Notes: generated from the letters alone by a model not told the origin. Counted from the stretch's first letter, positions 17,759 through 27,140 are shown. The stretch: 64,000 nucleotides of DNA from Streptomyces sp. NBC_00440 (GCF_036014215.1 NZ_CP107921.1:4212001-4276000), one strand, 5' to 3'. Program-made: numbers and translations.

Positions 17759-17980
17759 TCAGCCCAGGTGGTGGTGGTCGTCCTCGACGACGGTGGTCGA
17801 CGTCGGCACCGTCGGGCGGCGACGGCGCAGGACGCTGGTGTAGACCGCGATGCCGATGACACCGACGAGCATCATGATGATGCCGACCATGTCCAGGTTG
17901 ACACCGTTCATGTGCCAGTTGGTCGCGAAGGTGAGGATGCCCCCCACCACGAGAAGGATGATGCAGCCGCCAAGGCCCAT
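17759..17980 (-). CDS. DUF6458 family small membrane protein
   Basis: The 73-residue protein has two membrane helices (LGGCIILLVVGGILTFA and MVGIIMMLVGVIGIAVY) joined by a short NWHMNGVNLD loop. A basic stretch RRRR and an acidic, His-rich tail (VVEDDHHHLG) follow. GAGG lies nine bases before its ATG. This layout matches DUF6458, a small actinobacterial family of unknown function. Confidence 0.88.
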   Translation of the reverse strand: MGLGGCIILLVVGGILTFATNWHMNGVNLDMVGIIMMLVGVIGIAVYTSVLRRRRPTVPTSTTVVEDDHHHLG

Positions 17981-18015
17981 CGGTGTTCGCCTCCGAACTG
18001 TTGGGGCTGTTGGGT

Positions 18016-18047
18016 CCGTACAGGTCGCGTACCCGGGACCTGTACGG
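18016..18047 (-). terminator. Hairpin terminator after the aminopeptidase gene
   Basis: CCGTACAGGTC and GACCTGTACGG form an 11-bp stem with a ten-base loop, 62 bases downstream of the aminopeptidase stop. Confidence 0.75.
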
Positions 18048-18108
18048 CCAATCAACGCAGCTTCGGAGCAACGGAATTCAGTGGGGAGCGGGGGCGGCGG
18101 CGCGGGGT

Positions 18109-19404
18109 TCAGCCCTCCAGGAACGCCGTCAGGGAGTTGGCGAGCAGATACGGGTCGTCGGCCCCGCACAGCTCGCGCGCGCTGTGCATGGAGAGGATCG
18201 CGACGCCGATGTCCACGGTGCTGATGCCGTGCCGGGCCGCGGTGATCGGGCCGATGGTCGTGCCGCACGGCATGGAGTTGTTCGACACGAAGTGCTGCAT
18301 GGGCACCCCGGCCTTCTCGCACGCGGCGGCGAACACCGCCCGGCCGCTGCCGTCCGTCGCGTACCGCATATTGACGTTGACCTTGAGGATCGGGCCGCCG
18401 TTGGCGCGCGGGTGGTGCGTCGGATCGTGGCGCTCGCTGTAGTTGGGGTGTACGGCGTGACCGGTGTCGGACGAGAGGCAGACCGACCCGGCGAACGCGC
18501 GGGCCCGGTCCTCGTACGTGCCGCCGCGGGCCATGACGGAGCGCTCCAGGACGGTGCCGAGCAGCGGCCCGTCGGCGCCGGTGTCGGACTGGGAGCCGTT
18601 CTCCTCGTGGTCGAAGGCGGCCAGCACCGGGATGTGCGTCAGTTCGTTGTCGGAGGAAGCGACGGCGGCCAGTGCGGCGGTGGCGGCGTGCACGGAGAGC
18701 AGGTTGTCCATCCGGGGGCCCGCGACGAGTTCCCGGTCGCGGCCCAGGTAGGAGGGCGCCTCGACGGGGCTCACCATGAGGTCCCAGCCGGTCACGTCGT
18801 CGGCCGCGACCCCGGCCTCATCGGCGACGAATCGCATCAGGTCGCCCTCGCGGACCTCCCCGAGGCCCCAGACCGGCTGCATGTGGCGCTGCTTGTCGAG
18901 CTTGAGTCCATCGGTGTGGACCGAGCGGTCCAGGTGGATGGCGAGCTGCGGTACGCGCAGCAGCGCCCGGTCCACGTCGACCAGCCGGTGGCTGCCGTCG
19001 CGCAGGGTGAGCCGACCGGCGAGGCCCAGGTCCCGGTCGAGCCAGGTGTTGAGCAGGGTGCCGCCGTAGACCTCGACGGCCACCTGGCGCCAGCCGTCGC
19101 TGCCGCTGTCCGGGAGGGGCTTGACGCGCAGGTTCGGGGAGTCGGTGTGGGCGCCGACGATCCGGAACGGGGTGTGCGCCGCCGCGTTCTCCGGCACGTA
19201 CCAGGCGATGATCGCCCCGCCCCGCAACACGTATTTGCCGCCCGCGGACGCGTCCCAGGCGTCGGTCTCCGACACCTGCCTGAAGCCTGCCTTGTCCAGC
19301 CGCCCGGCGGCGTTCGCCACGGCGTGATAGGGCGACGGGCTGGCCGTGAGGAAGGACATCAGGTCGTCGGTGTGGCCGCGGTCGAAGCGGGCGGATGTGC
19401 TCAT
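18109..19404 (-). CDS. M18 family aminopeptidase
   Basis: This 431-residue protein is an M18 (aspartyl aminopeptidase-like) metallopeptidase. Metal-binding and catalytic segments are visible as GAHTDSPNLRVKP near residue 78, FDHEENGSQSDTGA near 255, SSDTGHAVHPNY near 310 and the closing TIGPITAARHG. These enzymes remove acidic N-terminal residues from peptides as large oligomers. The ATG at 19404 follows a TAGGGT box by seven bases, which favours a leaderless start; a GTG nine bases earlier is the alternative. Confidence 0.95.
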   Translation of the reverse strand: MSTSARFDRGHTDDLMSFLTASPSPYHAVANAAGRLDKAGFRQVSETDAWDASAGGKYVLRGGAIIAWYVPENAAAHTPFRIVGAHTDSPNLRVKPLPDSGSDGWRQVAVEVYGGTLLNTWLDRDLGLAGRLTLRDGSHRLVDVDRALLRVPQLAIHLDRSVHTDGLKLDKQRHMQPVWGLGEVREGDLMRFVADEAGVAADDVTGWDLMVSPVEAPSYLGRDRELVAGPRMDNLLSVHAATAALAAVASSDNELTHIPVLAAFDHEENGSQSDTGADGPLLGTVLERSVMARGGTYEDRARAFAGSVCLSSDTGHAVHPNYSERHDPTHHPRANGGPILKVNVNMRYATDGSGRAVFAAACEKAGVPMQHFVSNNSMPCGTTIGPITAARHGISTVDIGVAILSMHSARELCGADDPYLLANSLTAFLEG

Positions 19405-19411
19405 GGCAGCC

Positions 19412-19417
19412 ACCCTA
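19412..19417 (-). promoter_or_regulatory. -10 box for leaderless aminopeptidase transcript
   Basis: On the minus strand TAGGGT, seven bases, then ATG. Confidence 0.5.
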
Positions 19418-19534
19418 ACGACCGCGGCGGCGGCCCCGCCCGCCGGAACGGAACGGGGCTGTGGGGCCGGTGGGCGCAGGGGACATGCGGGACGGATTCC
19501 GGCCGCTGTCAGTGGGGGGTGCGACTATCGGCGC

Positions 19535-19747
19535 ATGGTCGAATACGGTGCCGACACCAGGGAGCCCGTGCTGCTGGGCGAGATCCTGCAGCATGTGCTG
19601 ATCGCCGCAACTGCCCGCTCCCGCAGGCCCCCGCGCCCGGAGCGGACGCCCGCGAGAACACACAGCGGCGGCGCGCCCCCGGAGACCGGGGACCACGCCG
19701 CCGCTGGGCTGCCCAGAACTGCTCAGCCGGACCGCTGCTCGGCCTGA
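19535..19747 (+). CDS. Small hypothetical protein (uncertain)
   Basis: A 70-codon frame begins MVEYGADTREPVLLGEILQH. The first 30 residues look protein-like, while the rest is Pro/Arg-rich and runs through a terminator hairpin. GACTAT six bases upstream of the ATG could be a weak -10 for a leaderless message divergent from the aminopeptidase. I do not recognise it. The rest of this 379-base gap holds the hairpin and CTGCTCAG repeats. Confidence 0.3.
   Translation: MVEYGADTREPVLLGEILQHVLIAATARSRRPPRPERTPARTHSGGAPPETGDHAAAGLPRTAQPDRCSA
19663..19706. terminator. Two-tier hairpin terminator
   Basis: An outer perfect 11-bp stem (CAGCGGCGGCG with its complement) encloses an inner CCCCGG/AGA/CCGGGG hairpin. 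It lies 78 bases beyond the acyl-CoA dehydrogenase stop on the minus strand. Confidence 0.8.
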
Positions 19748-19787
19748 CCTGCTCAGCGAGTACTGCTGCTCAGCCAGTACTGCTCAG
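19719..19787. repeat. CTGCTCAG repeats at the dehydrogenase 3' end
   Basis: CTGCTCAG starts at 19719, 19749, 19766 and 19780, with a variant CTGCTCGG at 19735. The last copy contains the complement of the dehydrogenase stop codon. Confidence 0.85.
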
Positions 19788-21610
19788 AACGCAGCCTCGT
19801 CCAGGTCCATCAGCGAGGTGTCGACGGTCTCGGCGAGGGCGCGCTCCGCGCTCACGCCGGGCAGGACGTTGGCGGCGAAGAACTTCGCGGCCGCGATCTT
19901 GCCCTGGTAGAAGGCGACGTCCTTCGCGGAGGCGGTCGGCAGCTTCTCGGCGGCCACCGCCGCACCCTTGAGCAGCAGGTACGCGACGACGACATCGCCC
20001 GAAGCCAGCAGCAGGCGGGTGGTGTTGAGCCCCACCTTGTAGATGTTCTTGACGTCCTCGCCGGTCGAGGTCAGGTCGGTGATCATCGCGCCGACGATCG
20101 CCTCCAGATCCACCGCGGCCTTGGCCAGCTGCTCACGGGCGCCGGTCAGCTCCTCGCCACCGCTGCCGCCCGCGAGGAACTTCTTGATCTCCTCGGAGAG
20201 GGTGTTCAGCGCGGCGCCCTGGTCGCGGACGATCTTCCGGAAGAAGAAATCCTGGCCCTGGATCGCCGTCGTGCCCTCGTAGAGGGTGTCGATCTTGGCG
20301 TCCCGGATGTACTGCTCGACCGGGTACTCCTGGAGGTAGCCGGAGCCGCCGAAGGTCTGGAGCGACTGGGCCAGCTGCTCGTACGACTTCTCCGAGCCGT
20401 ACCCCTTCACGATCGGCAGCAGCAGGTCGTTGAGGCCGTGCAGCGCCTTGGCGTCCTCGCCCGCGGCTTCCTTCTCCTGGATCGCGTCCTGGACGGATGC
20501 CGTGTAGAGGACCAGGGTGCGCATGCCCTCGGCGTACGCCTTCTGCGTCATCAGCGAGCGGCGCACGTCGGGGTGGTGCGTGATGGTGACCTTCGGCGCG
20601 GACTTGTCCATGAACTGCGCGAGGTCGGGGCCCTGCACGCGCTCCTTGGCGTACTCCAGGGCGTTCAGGTAGCCGGTCGAGAGCGTCGCGATGGCCTTGG
20701 TGCCGACCATCATCCGGGCGAACTCGATGATGCGGAACATCTGGCGGATGCCCTCGTGCTTGTCACCGATCAGCCAGCCCTTGGCCGGGTGACGGTCGCC
20801 GAACGTCATCTCGCAGGTGTTGGACGCCTTGAGGCCCATCTTGTGCTCGACGTTCGTCGCGTACACGCCGTTGCGCTCGCCCAGTTCGCCGGTGGTCCAG
20901 TCGAACTCGAACTTCGGCACCATGAAGAGCGAGAGGCCCTTGGTGCCGGGGCCCGCACCCTCGGGGCGCGCCAGCACGTAGTGGATGATGTTGTCGGACA
21001 TGTCGTGCTCGCCCGAGGTGATGAAGCGCTTCACGCCCTCGATGTGCCAGGAGCCGTCGTCCTGCTGCACGGCCTTCGTCCGGCCGGCGCCCACGTCCGA
21101 GCCGGCGTCCGGCTCGGTGAGGACCATCGTGGAGCCCCACTGCTTCTCGACCGCGATCTCCGCGATCTTCTTCTGCTCCTCGGTGCCCTCCTCGAAGAGG
21201 ATTCCGGCGAAGGCCGGACCGGAGGAGTACATCCAGATCGCCGGGTTCGCGCCGAGCAGCAGCTCCGCGTACGCCCAGATCAGGGAGCGCGGCGCGGTGG
21301 TGCCGCCGATCTCCTCGGGCAGGCCGAGACGCCAGTACTCGGACTCCATGAAGGCCTGGTAGGACTTCTTGAACGTGTCAGGCACGGGTGCCGTGTTGGT
21401 CTCCGGGTCGAAGACCGGCGGGTTGCGGTCGGCGTCGGCATAGGACTCGGCGAGCTCGTTCTCCGCGAGCCGGGCCACCTCGTCGAGGATGCTCTTCGCG
21501 GTGTCGACGTCCATCTCTGCGAACGGCCCGGCGCCGTACTGCTTGTCGCGGCCGAGGACCTCGAAGAGGTTGAACTCGATGTCGCGGAGATTCGACTTGT
21601 AGTGCCCCAT
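19784..21610 (-). CDS. Acyl-CoA dehydrogenase with extended C-terminal domain
   Basis: At 608 residues this FAD-dependent dehydrogenase is longer than the usual 380-400. The length matches the FadE5-like group, which has an extra C-terminal helical domain. Conserved segments include [30 protein letters not shown], the [13 protein letters not shown] region and [14 protein letters not shown] with the likely catalytic Glu. It should introduce the first double bond in fatty acyl-CoA degradation. The ATG at 21610 has GAGAGG upstream. It stands as a single gene. Confidence 0.95.
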   Translation of the reverse strand: MGHYKSNLRDIEFNLFEVLGRDKQYGAGPFAEMDVDTAKSILDEVARLAENELAESYADADRNPPVFDPETNTAPVPDTFKKSYQAFMESEYWRLGLPEEIGGTTAPRSLIWAYAELLLGANPAIWMYSSGPAFAGILFEEGTEEQKKIAEIAVEKQWGSTMVLTEPDAGSDVGAGRTKAVQQDDGSWHIEGVKRFITSGEHDMSDNIIHYVLARPEGAGPGTKGLSLFMVPKFEFDWTTGELGERNGVYATNVEHKMGLKASNTCEMTFGDRHPAKGWLIGDKHEGIRQMFRIIEFARMMVGTKAIATLSTGYLNALEYAKERVQGPDLAQFMDKSAPKVTITHHPDVRRSLMTQKAYAEGMRTLVLYTASVQDAIQEKEAAGEDAKALHGLNDLLLPIVKGYGSEKSYEQLAQSLQTFGGSGYLQEYPVEQYIRDAKIDTLYEGTTAIQGQDFFFRKIVRDQGAALNTLSEEIKKFLAGGSGGEELTGAREQLAKAAVDLEAIVGAMITDLTSTGEDVKNIYKVGLNTTRLLLASGDVVVAYLLLKGAAVAAEKLPTASAKDVAFYQGKIAAAKFFAANVLPGVSAERALAETVDTSLMDLDEAAF

Positions 21611-21749
21611 GGCGACAGCCCTCTCGTAACGCGTACCTGTAACGAATACCAGCAAGTAGCTACGATGATGCTACCCGCCAGTAATAAGACGCAACCCCTA
21701 TCGGGCAAGTGTGACGAGACCGCCCCTGCGGCGGGGCCCCTTTACTCAG

Positions 21750-21755
21750 TACTCT
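21750..21755 (+). promoter_or_regulatory. -10 box for leaderless SseB-like transcript
   Basis: TACTCT is followed by seven bases and the ATG at 21763; no Shine-Dalgarno sequence is present. Confidence 0.55.
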
Positions 21756-21762
21756 TGCGCGC

Positions 21763-22218
21763 ATGTACGGCTACGACTCGAACCCGAACCAGGGCGCCCA
21801 GCAGCAGTACACCGCGCCGCAGCCCGGCTACGGTGACCAGCCGCTGTACCCCGAGCCGTCGCCGCCCTCGCTCGCCGACGGCGTGCGGGCCTTCACCACC
21901 GGTTCGATGGCCGCCGAGGACTTCCAGCAGATCTTCGCCACGTCGAAGGTCTACTGCCCGCGCGGCGACAACCCCGGATTCCTCGCCCTGCACAACACCC
22001 AGCAGCCGGTGATCCCCATGTTCACCTCGCTCAAGGAACTCCGCAGGTACGCCGGCAAGGAGTCCAAGTACTTCGTGATCACCGGCGCCGAGGTCATCGA
22101 CCTGCTGCCCACCGGGTACGGCTTCGTCCTCGACATGGAGGGCGAGCACCGGATGGTCTTCGACGCGAAGGCCGTGGAGCAGATGGTCGACTTCGCGATG
22201 CGGCGGATGTACGGCTGA
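21763..22218 (+). CDS. SseB family protein
   Basis: The 151-residue product has a Gln/Pro/Tyr-rich N-terminus (residues 1-35) and a compact domain with SKVYCPRGDNPGF, PVIPMFTSLKELRRY and the closing VDFAMRRMYG. This is the SseB N-terminal domain layout. In enterobacteria SseB has been linked to rhodanese-type sulphur transfer; in actinobacteria the function is undefined. The sequence around its stop codon is duplicated downstream. Confidence 0.85.
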   Translation: MYGYDSNPNQGAQQQYTAPQPGYGDQPLYPEPSPPSLADGVRAFTTGSMAAEDFQQIFATSKVYCPRGDNPGFLALHNTQQPVIPMFTSLKELRRYAGKESKYFVITGAEVIDLLPTGYGFVLDMEGEHRMVFDAKAVEQMVDFAMRRMYG

Positions 22219-22260
22219 GGGCTCGTCGCTGCGGCGGACGTGCGGCTGAGGGCTCGTCGC
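22201..22260. repeat. 29-bp duplication spanning the SseB-like stop codon
   Basis: 22201-22229 and 22232-22260 match at 27 of 29 positions. Each copy contains CGGCTGAGGGCTCGTCGC with a TGA. Confidence 0.9.
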
Positions 22261-22354
22261 ACCCGGGGTGATCCGGTCAATCTCTGGCTTGAACCACGCT
22301 GAACCACGGGCTCCGGCCCGCTCCGGGAATGCGCATGGCTTGCTAGATGTTCAC

Positions 22355-22373
22355 CATTCAACTACTTTGAATG
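22355..22373 (+). promoter_or_regulatory. Palindromic operator upstream of the pirin gene
   Basis: CATTCAA, five bases, TTGAATG is a perfect 7-bp inverted repeat in a short AT-rich patch 27 bases before the ATG. The spacing suits a MarR- or TetR-type dimer. No such regulator is encoded beside it. Confidence 0.65.
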
Positions 22374-22399
22374 CCGAGCATCCCGCCAGGAGGGCCGTC

Positions 22400-23356
22400 A
22401 TGCCTGCCATCACCGTCGAGAATCCACTGACCCTGCCGCGCGTCCACGCGCCGGAGGGCGCCGTGCCGCGACCCGTGCTGGCGGTGACGACCGCGCCGGG
22501 AGGCTTCGAGGGCGAGGGGTTCCCGGTACGCCGCGCGTTCGCCGGGATCAACTACCAGTACCTCGACCCGTTCATCATGATGGACCAGATGGGCGAGGTG
22601 GAGTACGCACCCGGAGAGCCCAAGGGCACGCCCTGGCACCCGCACCGCGGCTTCGAGACCGTGACCTATCTGATCGACGGAACCTTCGTCCACCAGGACT
22701 CCAACGGCGGCGGCGGCACGATCAACGACGGCGACACCCAGTGGATGACGGCGGGCTCCGGCCTGCTGCACATCGAGGCGCCGCCGGAGTCGCTGGTCGT
22801 GAGCGGCGGGCTCTTCCATGGGCTCCAGCTCTGGGTGAACCTCCCGGCGAGCGACAAGATGATGGCCCCGCGCTACCAGGACATCGGCGGCGGCCAGGTC
22901 CAGCTGCTCACATCGGCCGACGGCGGTGCGCTGCTGCGGGTCATCGCGGGCGAGCTGGACGGCCACGACGGCCCCGGCATCACCCACACCCCGATCACCA
23001 TGATCCACGCGACGGTACGGCCGGGCGCCGAGGTCACGCTGCCGTGGCGCGAGGACTTCAACGGCCTGGCGTACGTCATGGCCGGGCGCGGCTCCGTCGG
23101 TACGGACCGCCGCCCGGTCCGCACCGGCCAGACCGCCGTCTTCGGCACCGGCTCCTCGCTGACCGTCCGCGCGGACGAGGCCCAGGACGCGAAGAGCCCG
23201 GACCTGGAGGTCGTCCTGCTGGGCGGGCGTCCGATACGGGAGCCGATGGCGCACTACGGGCCGTTCGTCATGAACAGCGAGGCCGAACTGAAGCAGGCCT
23301 TCGAGGACTTCCAGCGCGGCCGGCTGGGGACGGTGCCGGCGGTGCACGGGATGTAG
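22400..23356 (+). CDS. Pirin family protein
   Basis: This 318-residue bicupin protein carries the pirin metal motif in PWHPHRGFETVTYLIDG near residue 80 and GSGLLHIEAPPE near 120. Pirins bind iron or nickel, and some act as quercetinases or redox sensors. An ideal AGGAGGG lies six bases before the ATG. A 19-bp palindrome just upstream suggests tight repression. A clear terminator follows. Confidence 0.93.
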   Translation: MPAITVENPLTLPRVHAPEGAVPRPVLAVTTAPGGFEGEGFPVRRAFAGINYQYLDPFIMMDQMGEVEYAPGEPKGTPWHPHRGFETVTYLIDGTFVHQDSNGGGGTINDGDTQWMTAGSGLLHIEAPPESLVVSGGLFHGLQLWVNLPASDKMMAPRYQDIGGGQVQLLTSADGGALLRVIAGELDGHDGPGITHTPITMIHATVRPGAEVTLPWREDFNGLAYVMAGRGSVGTDRRPVRTGQTAVFGTGSSLTVRADEAQDAKSPDLEVVLLGGRPIREPMAHYGPFVMNSEAELKQAFEDFQRGRLGTVPAVHGM

Positions 23357-23363
23357 TGCATGC

Positions 23364-23402
23364 GCGGGTTGTGGTTGGGGGGCGATTCCCCCAACCACCC
23401 GC
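23364..23402. terminator. Hairpin terminator after pirin
   Basis: GTGGTTGGGGG pairs with CCCCCAACCAC across a six-base loop, with four further GCGG/CCGC pairs outside a bulge. Confidence 0.8.
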
Positions 23403-23452
23403 CCGGCCCCGGCGAACGAGCCGTCGCCGGGCTCCCGTGATCGGCTGGGGGC

Positions 23453-24574
23453 GTGCATACCCAGAAGCCGCTTCTCCCCGCCCACGCCCGCCGGCTGGCT
23501 GCCTGGTGTGTCGTCGCGCTGCTCGTCACGGGCGTGGCAGCGGTCGGGGTCTGGCTCTGTGTCACGCTCAAGACCGCCGTCACCCCCGTGATGCTCGCCC
23601 TGCTCGGTACGGCGCTCCTCGGGCCCGTCCACCGGTGGCTGGTCCGGATGCGGCTGAACAGGTCGCTCGCGGCCGGGCTCACCTGCGCCGTGCTCGTCGC
23701 CGTCGTCGGCGGGGCCGCGTACATCGTCATCACCGCGCTCATCGACACCGGCGACCAGATCGTGGCGTCGCTGAAGGACGCCGGGAAGTGGATCGCCGAC
23801 CACTTCGGGGTGGCGACCGGCGACGGCATCACCAACATCGCCGACAACGCCAAGAGTCTGCTCGGCAAGTTCGGCGCGAACGCCGCCGGCGGGCTGCTCA
23901 ACGGACTGAGCCTGATCGGCACGCTCATCGCGACCAGCGTGCTGGCGCTGCTGCTCACCTTCTTCTTCCTCCGCGACTCGGACCACGCCCGCGGACTGGC
24001 GTACGCCATCGCTCCGGGCAAGGCCGGAGCCACCATCGAGGCCATGGCCCGCCGGGCCTTCGAGGCCGTCGAAGGGTTCATGCGCGGCACGACACTGATC
24101 GCGCTCATCGACGCCCTCTGCATCACGGTCGGGCTGCTGATCCTGGGGGTGCCGGGTGCGGTCGGGCTCGGTGCGCTGGTGTTCGTCGGGGCCTACATCC
24201 CGTACCTCGGCGCGTTCATCTCCGGTGCTGTCGCCGTGCTGGTGGCCCTCGCCGACCGGGGGTTCGCGATCGCGCTCTGGGCGCTGGGCGTGGTGCTGCT
24301 GGTGCAGGTGCTGGAGGGGCATGTGCTTCAGCCGGTGATCCAGAGCCGTACGGTCCAGATGCACCCGGCGATGGTGATGATCTCGCTGACGGCCGGTGCG
24401 AGCATCGCGGGGCTCCTCGGGATGCTGCTCGCCGTGCCGGTGGCGGCTGCGGCCTTCGGGGTGATCGGCGAACTGCGGAAGCGCTACCCGCCGGAGTCGG
24501 ACCCGGAGTCGGACCCGGACCCGGGAGCCGGCCCCGGTCCTGCGCCCGGCCCGGCACCCGACGGGGACGCGTGA
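23453..24574 (+). CDS. AI-2E family transporter
   Basis: The 373-residue protein has about eight membrane helices in the AI-2E/UPF0118 pattern. Two N-terminal helices precede a hydrophilic stretch (residues about 95-150), followed by a membrane core with FIGAYIPYLGAFISGA-like sequence, seen here as VFVGAYIPYLGAFISGA, and VQVLEGHVLQPVIQSR. The GTG start is preceded by a G-rich run. The family exports small molecules or ions; no quorum signal is implied. The acidic Pro/Gly tail overlaps the convergent phosphatase gene by 91 bases. Confidence 0.9.
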   Translation: MHTQKPLLPAHARRLAAWCVVALLVTGVAAVGVWLCVTLKTAVTPVMLALLGTALLGPVHRWLVRMRLNRSLAAGLTCAVLVAVVGGAAYIVITALIDTGDQIVASLKDAGKWIADHFGVATGDGITNIADNAKSLLGKFGANAAGGLLNGLSLIGTLIATSVLALLLTFFFLRDSDHARGLAYAIAPGKAGATIEAMARRAFEAVEGFMRGTTLIALIDALCITVGLLILGVPGAVGLGALVFVGAYIPYLGAFISGAVAVLVALADRGFAIALWALGVVLLVQVLEGHVLQPVIQSRTVQMHPAMVMISLTAGASIAGLLGMLLAVPVAAAAFGVIGELRKRYPPESDPESDPDPGAGPGPAPGPAPDGDA

Positions 24575-26970
24575 GCCGATCCGGACTCCGTTCCCGGCGG
24601 GATGTCTCCCGGCCGGTCCCCACTCCGTGTGCCGTCACCCGGGCTGTCACTCCGCGGGCTGTCACTCCGCGCGCCGTCACCCTGCGCGCTGTCATCCCGT
24701 GTTCCGTCACCCTGCGCGCCATCGGCCTGCGGGCCGTCCGGCTCCAGCAGCTCGTCCGGTGCGAGGTCGGCCAGGAAGTCGGACAGCAGATCGGACGACG
24801 GCCCCTCGGCGTCGTCGCCCGGCTCGCCGGACCCGGCGGATCGGTCCTTCGATCCGCCGCGTGACTCGTAGAGTTCGAACCAGATCGACTTGCCGGAGCC
24901 CCGCGGATCCACTCCCCACATGTCCGCGAGCATCTCCATCAGCAGCAGCCCGCGCCCCGACGAGGCCATCTCGCCCGGGCGCCGCTTGTGCGGCAGTTCG
25001 TCGCTGTCGTCGGAGACCTCGACCCGCAGCCGCCGGCTGCCGGGCTCGCCGGTGACGTCCGCGGTCAGCGTCGCGTCGCCGTCGGTGTGGATGAGGACGT
25101 TCGTCGCCATCTCGGAGACCATCAGCGCGGCCGAGTCGACCTGTTCGCTGTCCGCCCAGTCGTGCAGCAGCTGCCGCAGCTGGCTGCGGGCCGCCGAGAC
25201 GCGCTCCGGCTGGGCCTGCGCGATCGCCAGGGCGATGTGCCGGGTGGCGCCCGCCCGTACGGGCTCGCCCGCGCGGGACATCAGCAGGACGGCGATGTCG
25301 TCCTCGCGGCGGTCGGAGAACGGCCCGGTGTGGTGGTGCTCCGGCGGACCGTGCGCGGCCTGCACCAGTGCGTCGGCGAGGATTTCCAGATTGTCCCCGG
25401 TGTGCCGTTCCAGGGTTTCGCGGATCCGCTCCCAGCCCGTGTCGAGATCGTGGCCGCCGGTCTCTATGAGCCCGTCCGTGCACATCATCAGCGTCTCGCC
25501 GGGCTGGAGCACCAGCCGGGTCGTCGGGTAGTCGGTGTCCGGATGGATACCCAGTGGCAGCCCGCCCTCCGCGGGCCGCATCAGCACCGTGCCGTCGGTC
25601 GTGCGCACCGTCGGGTCGGGGTGGCCCGCGCGGGCCACGTCGAGCGTGCCGGTGGCCGGGTCGACCTCGATGTACAGACAGGTCGCGAAGCGCGGGGTGG
25701 GCGGCTCGTCGGAGTCGCGCTGGTCGTAGGTGTCCGTGAGGCCGTACAGGAACCGGGAGGCCCGGGAGAGCACGGCATCGGGCGGATGGCCCTCGGCCGC
25801 GTACGCGCGCAGGGCGATCCGCAGCTGACCCATCATCCCGGCGGCCCGTACGTCATGGCCCTGGACGTCGCCGATCACCAGTGCCACCCGGCCGCCGCCC
25901 TTGCCGTTCTCCTGTGCGGTGCTCCCCGGCAGCGCGATCACGTCGTACCAGTCGCCGCCGACCTGGAGCCCGCCGCCGGTCGGTACATAGCGTGCGGCGA
26001 CCGTCATCCCCGGGATACGCGGGCCCAGCATCGGCAGCATCGAACGCTGGAGCCCGAGCGACAGCTCACGCTCGTTGTCGGCGACCCCGGCGCGGGCGAG
26101 GGCCTGCGCCAGCATCCGGGCGACCGTCGTCAGCACCGAGCGTTCGTCGGGCGAGAAGCTGACCGGGTAGGCGAAGGCCGCCATCCAGGCGCCGATCGTC
26201 ACCCCCGCGTCGACCAGCGGGACGAACGCCCAGGACTGCCGGTTGAGGGGCGCCACGGCGGGCCAGAACCGGGGGTAGCGCTCCCGGTAGGTGGCGGGCG
26301 TCGGCAGATAGATGGCCCGCCCCGTCCTGGCGACCTCGGCGGCGGGATATTCCGTCTCCGTACTCATCGGGAATTCGGCCATCAGGCTGTCCTGGCCGGG
26401 GTTGTGACCGTGGTGACCGATGACCGTCAGCCAGTCGCCGGTGATCCCGAAGACCGCGAGGCCGTCCGGCTCGAACCCCGGCATGGAGAGCGAGGCGGCG
26501 ACCCGCAGCACCTCCTCGGTGGACCTGGCCTCGGCGAGCGCGCGCCCCGCGTCCAGCAGGAACGCCTCGCGGGAGCGGCGCCAGTCACCGGTGATCGGGG
26601 TGTGCACCGCGTCGCCGGGCTGCGGCTCCGCCACCTCCTGCAGAGTGCCGACGAGGATATAGCCGTGCGGGCTGATCACCGGCTTGGAGCGGCTGCGTAC
26701 GGTACGCAGCACCCGGCCCGTCTCATCGACGATGCGCAGCCGGGCCTCGGCGAGGGTGTCCTCGGCGACCGCCAGATTCACCGTCCCGTTGACCTCGTTC
26801 CAGTCGACGGGGTGGAAGCGGGAGCGGGCAGCGGCCTCGGACAGGGCGGTCGCTTCGGCGGGCAGACCGAGGAGCCGGGCGGCTTCAGCGTCGAGTGTGA
26901 CGATCCCGGCGGTGTTGTCCCATCGCCACAGGCCGGTCGCGATGGCGGCCAGGACGTCCTCGGTGCGCAT
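24484..26970 (-). CDS. PAS-GAF-SpoIIE phosphatase with HATPase domain
   Basis: This 828-residue multidomain protein begins with a PAS-like domain (residues about 1-115), then a GAF domain (about 140-290). A PP2C/SpoIIE phosphatase follows (about 320-540; GGDWYDVIALPG, VIGDVQGHDVRAAG, MCTDGLIETGG), then an anti-sigma-like HATPase (about 570-700; MVSEMATNVLIHTDGD). Such proteins act in partner-switching control of sigma factors. The tail of about 90 residues is Asp/Ser/Gly-rich with repeated SDSPRSDSPGD units. A TAAAGT box six bases before the ATG suggests leaderless transcription. Confidence 0.94.
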   Translation of the reverse strand: MRTEDVLAAIATGLWRWDNTAGIVTLDAEAARLLGLPAEATALSEAAARSRFHPVDWNEVNGTVNLAVAEDTLAEARLRIVDETGRVLRTVRSRSKPVISPHGYILVGTLQEVAEPQPGDAVHTPITGDWRRSREAFLLDAGRALAEARSTEEVLRVAASLSMPGFEPDGLAVFGITGDWLTVIGHHGHNPGQDSLMAEFPMSTETEYPAAEVARTGRAIYLPTPATYRERYPRFWPAVAPLNRQSWAFVPLVDAGVTIGAWMAAFAYPVSFSPDERSVLTTVARMLAQALARAGVADNERELSLGLQRSMLPMLGPRIPGMTVAARYVPTGGGLQVGGDWYDVIALPGSTAQENGKGGGRVALVIGDVQGHDVRAAGMMGQLRIALRAYAAEGHPPDAVLSRASRFLYGLTDTYDQRDSDEPPTPRFATCLYIEVDPATGTLDVARAGHPDPTVRTTDGTVLMRPAEGGLPLGIHPDTDYPTTRLVLQPGETLMMCTDGLIETGGHDLDTGWERIRETLERHTGDNLEILADALVQAAHGPPEHHHTGPFSDRREDDIAVLLMSRAGEPVRAGATRHIALAIAQAQPERVSAARSQLRQLLHDWADSEQVDSAALMVSEMATNVLIHTDGDATLTADVTGEPGSRRLRVEVSDDSDELPHKRRPGEMASSGRGLLLMEMLADMWGVDPRGSGKSIWFELYESRGGSKDRSAGSGEPGDDAEGPSSDLLSDFLADLAPDELLEPDGPQADGAQGDGTRDDSAQGDGARSDSPRSDSPGDGTRSGDRPGDIPPGTESGSAHASPSGAGPGAGPGPAPGSGSDSGSDSGG

Positions 26971-26976
26971 TGACCC

Positions 26977-26982
26977 ACTTTA
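26977..26982 (-). promoter_or_regulatory. -10 box for leaderless phosphatase transcript
   Basis: On the minus strand TAAAGT, six bases, then ATG. CCCAC and GTGGG flank the box as a short inverted repeat. Confidence 0.55.
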
Positions 26983-27140
26983 AGAAGGTGGGACCGGCAG
27001 CCGCCACACAGGGTGCGTCCATGCGGCCGTTCCCGGGCCGCGGGCCCGGGCCGATAAAGGCGTAAAGGCACGGTGTGCCCGGCGGTACCCTGGTGCGAAG
27101 TACACCCTTCCCGCCTGTCTCGCGAAGAACTGGATGAACG

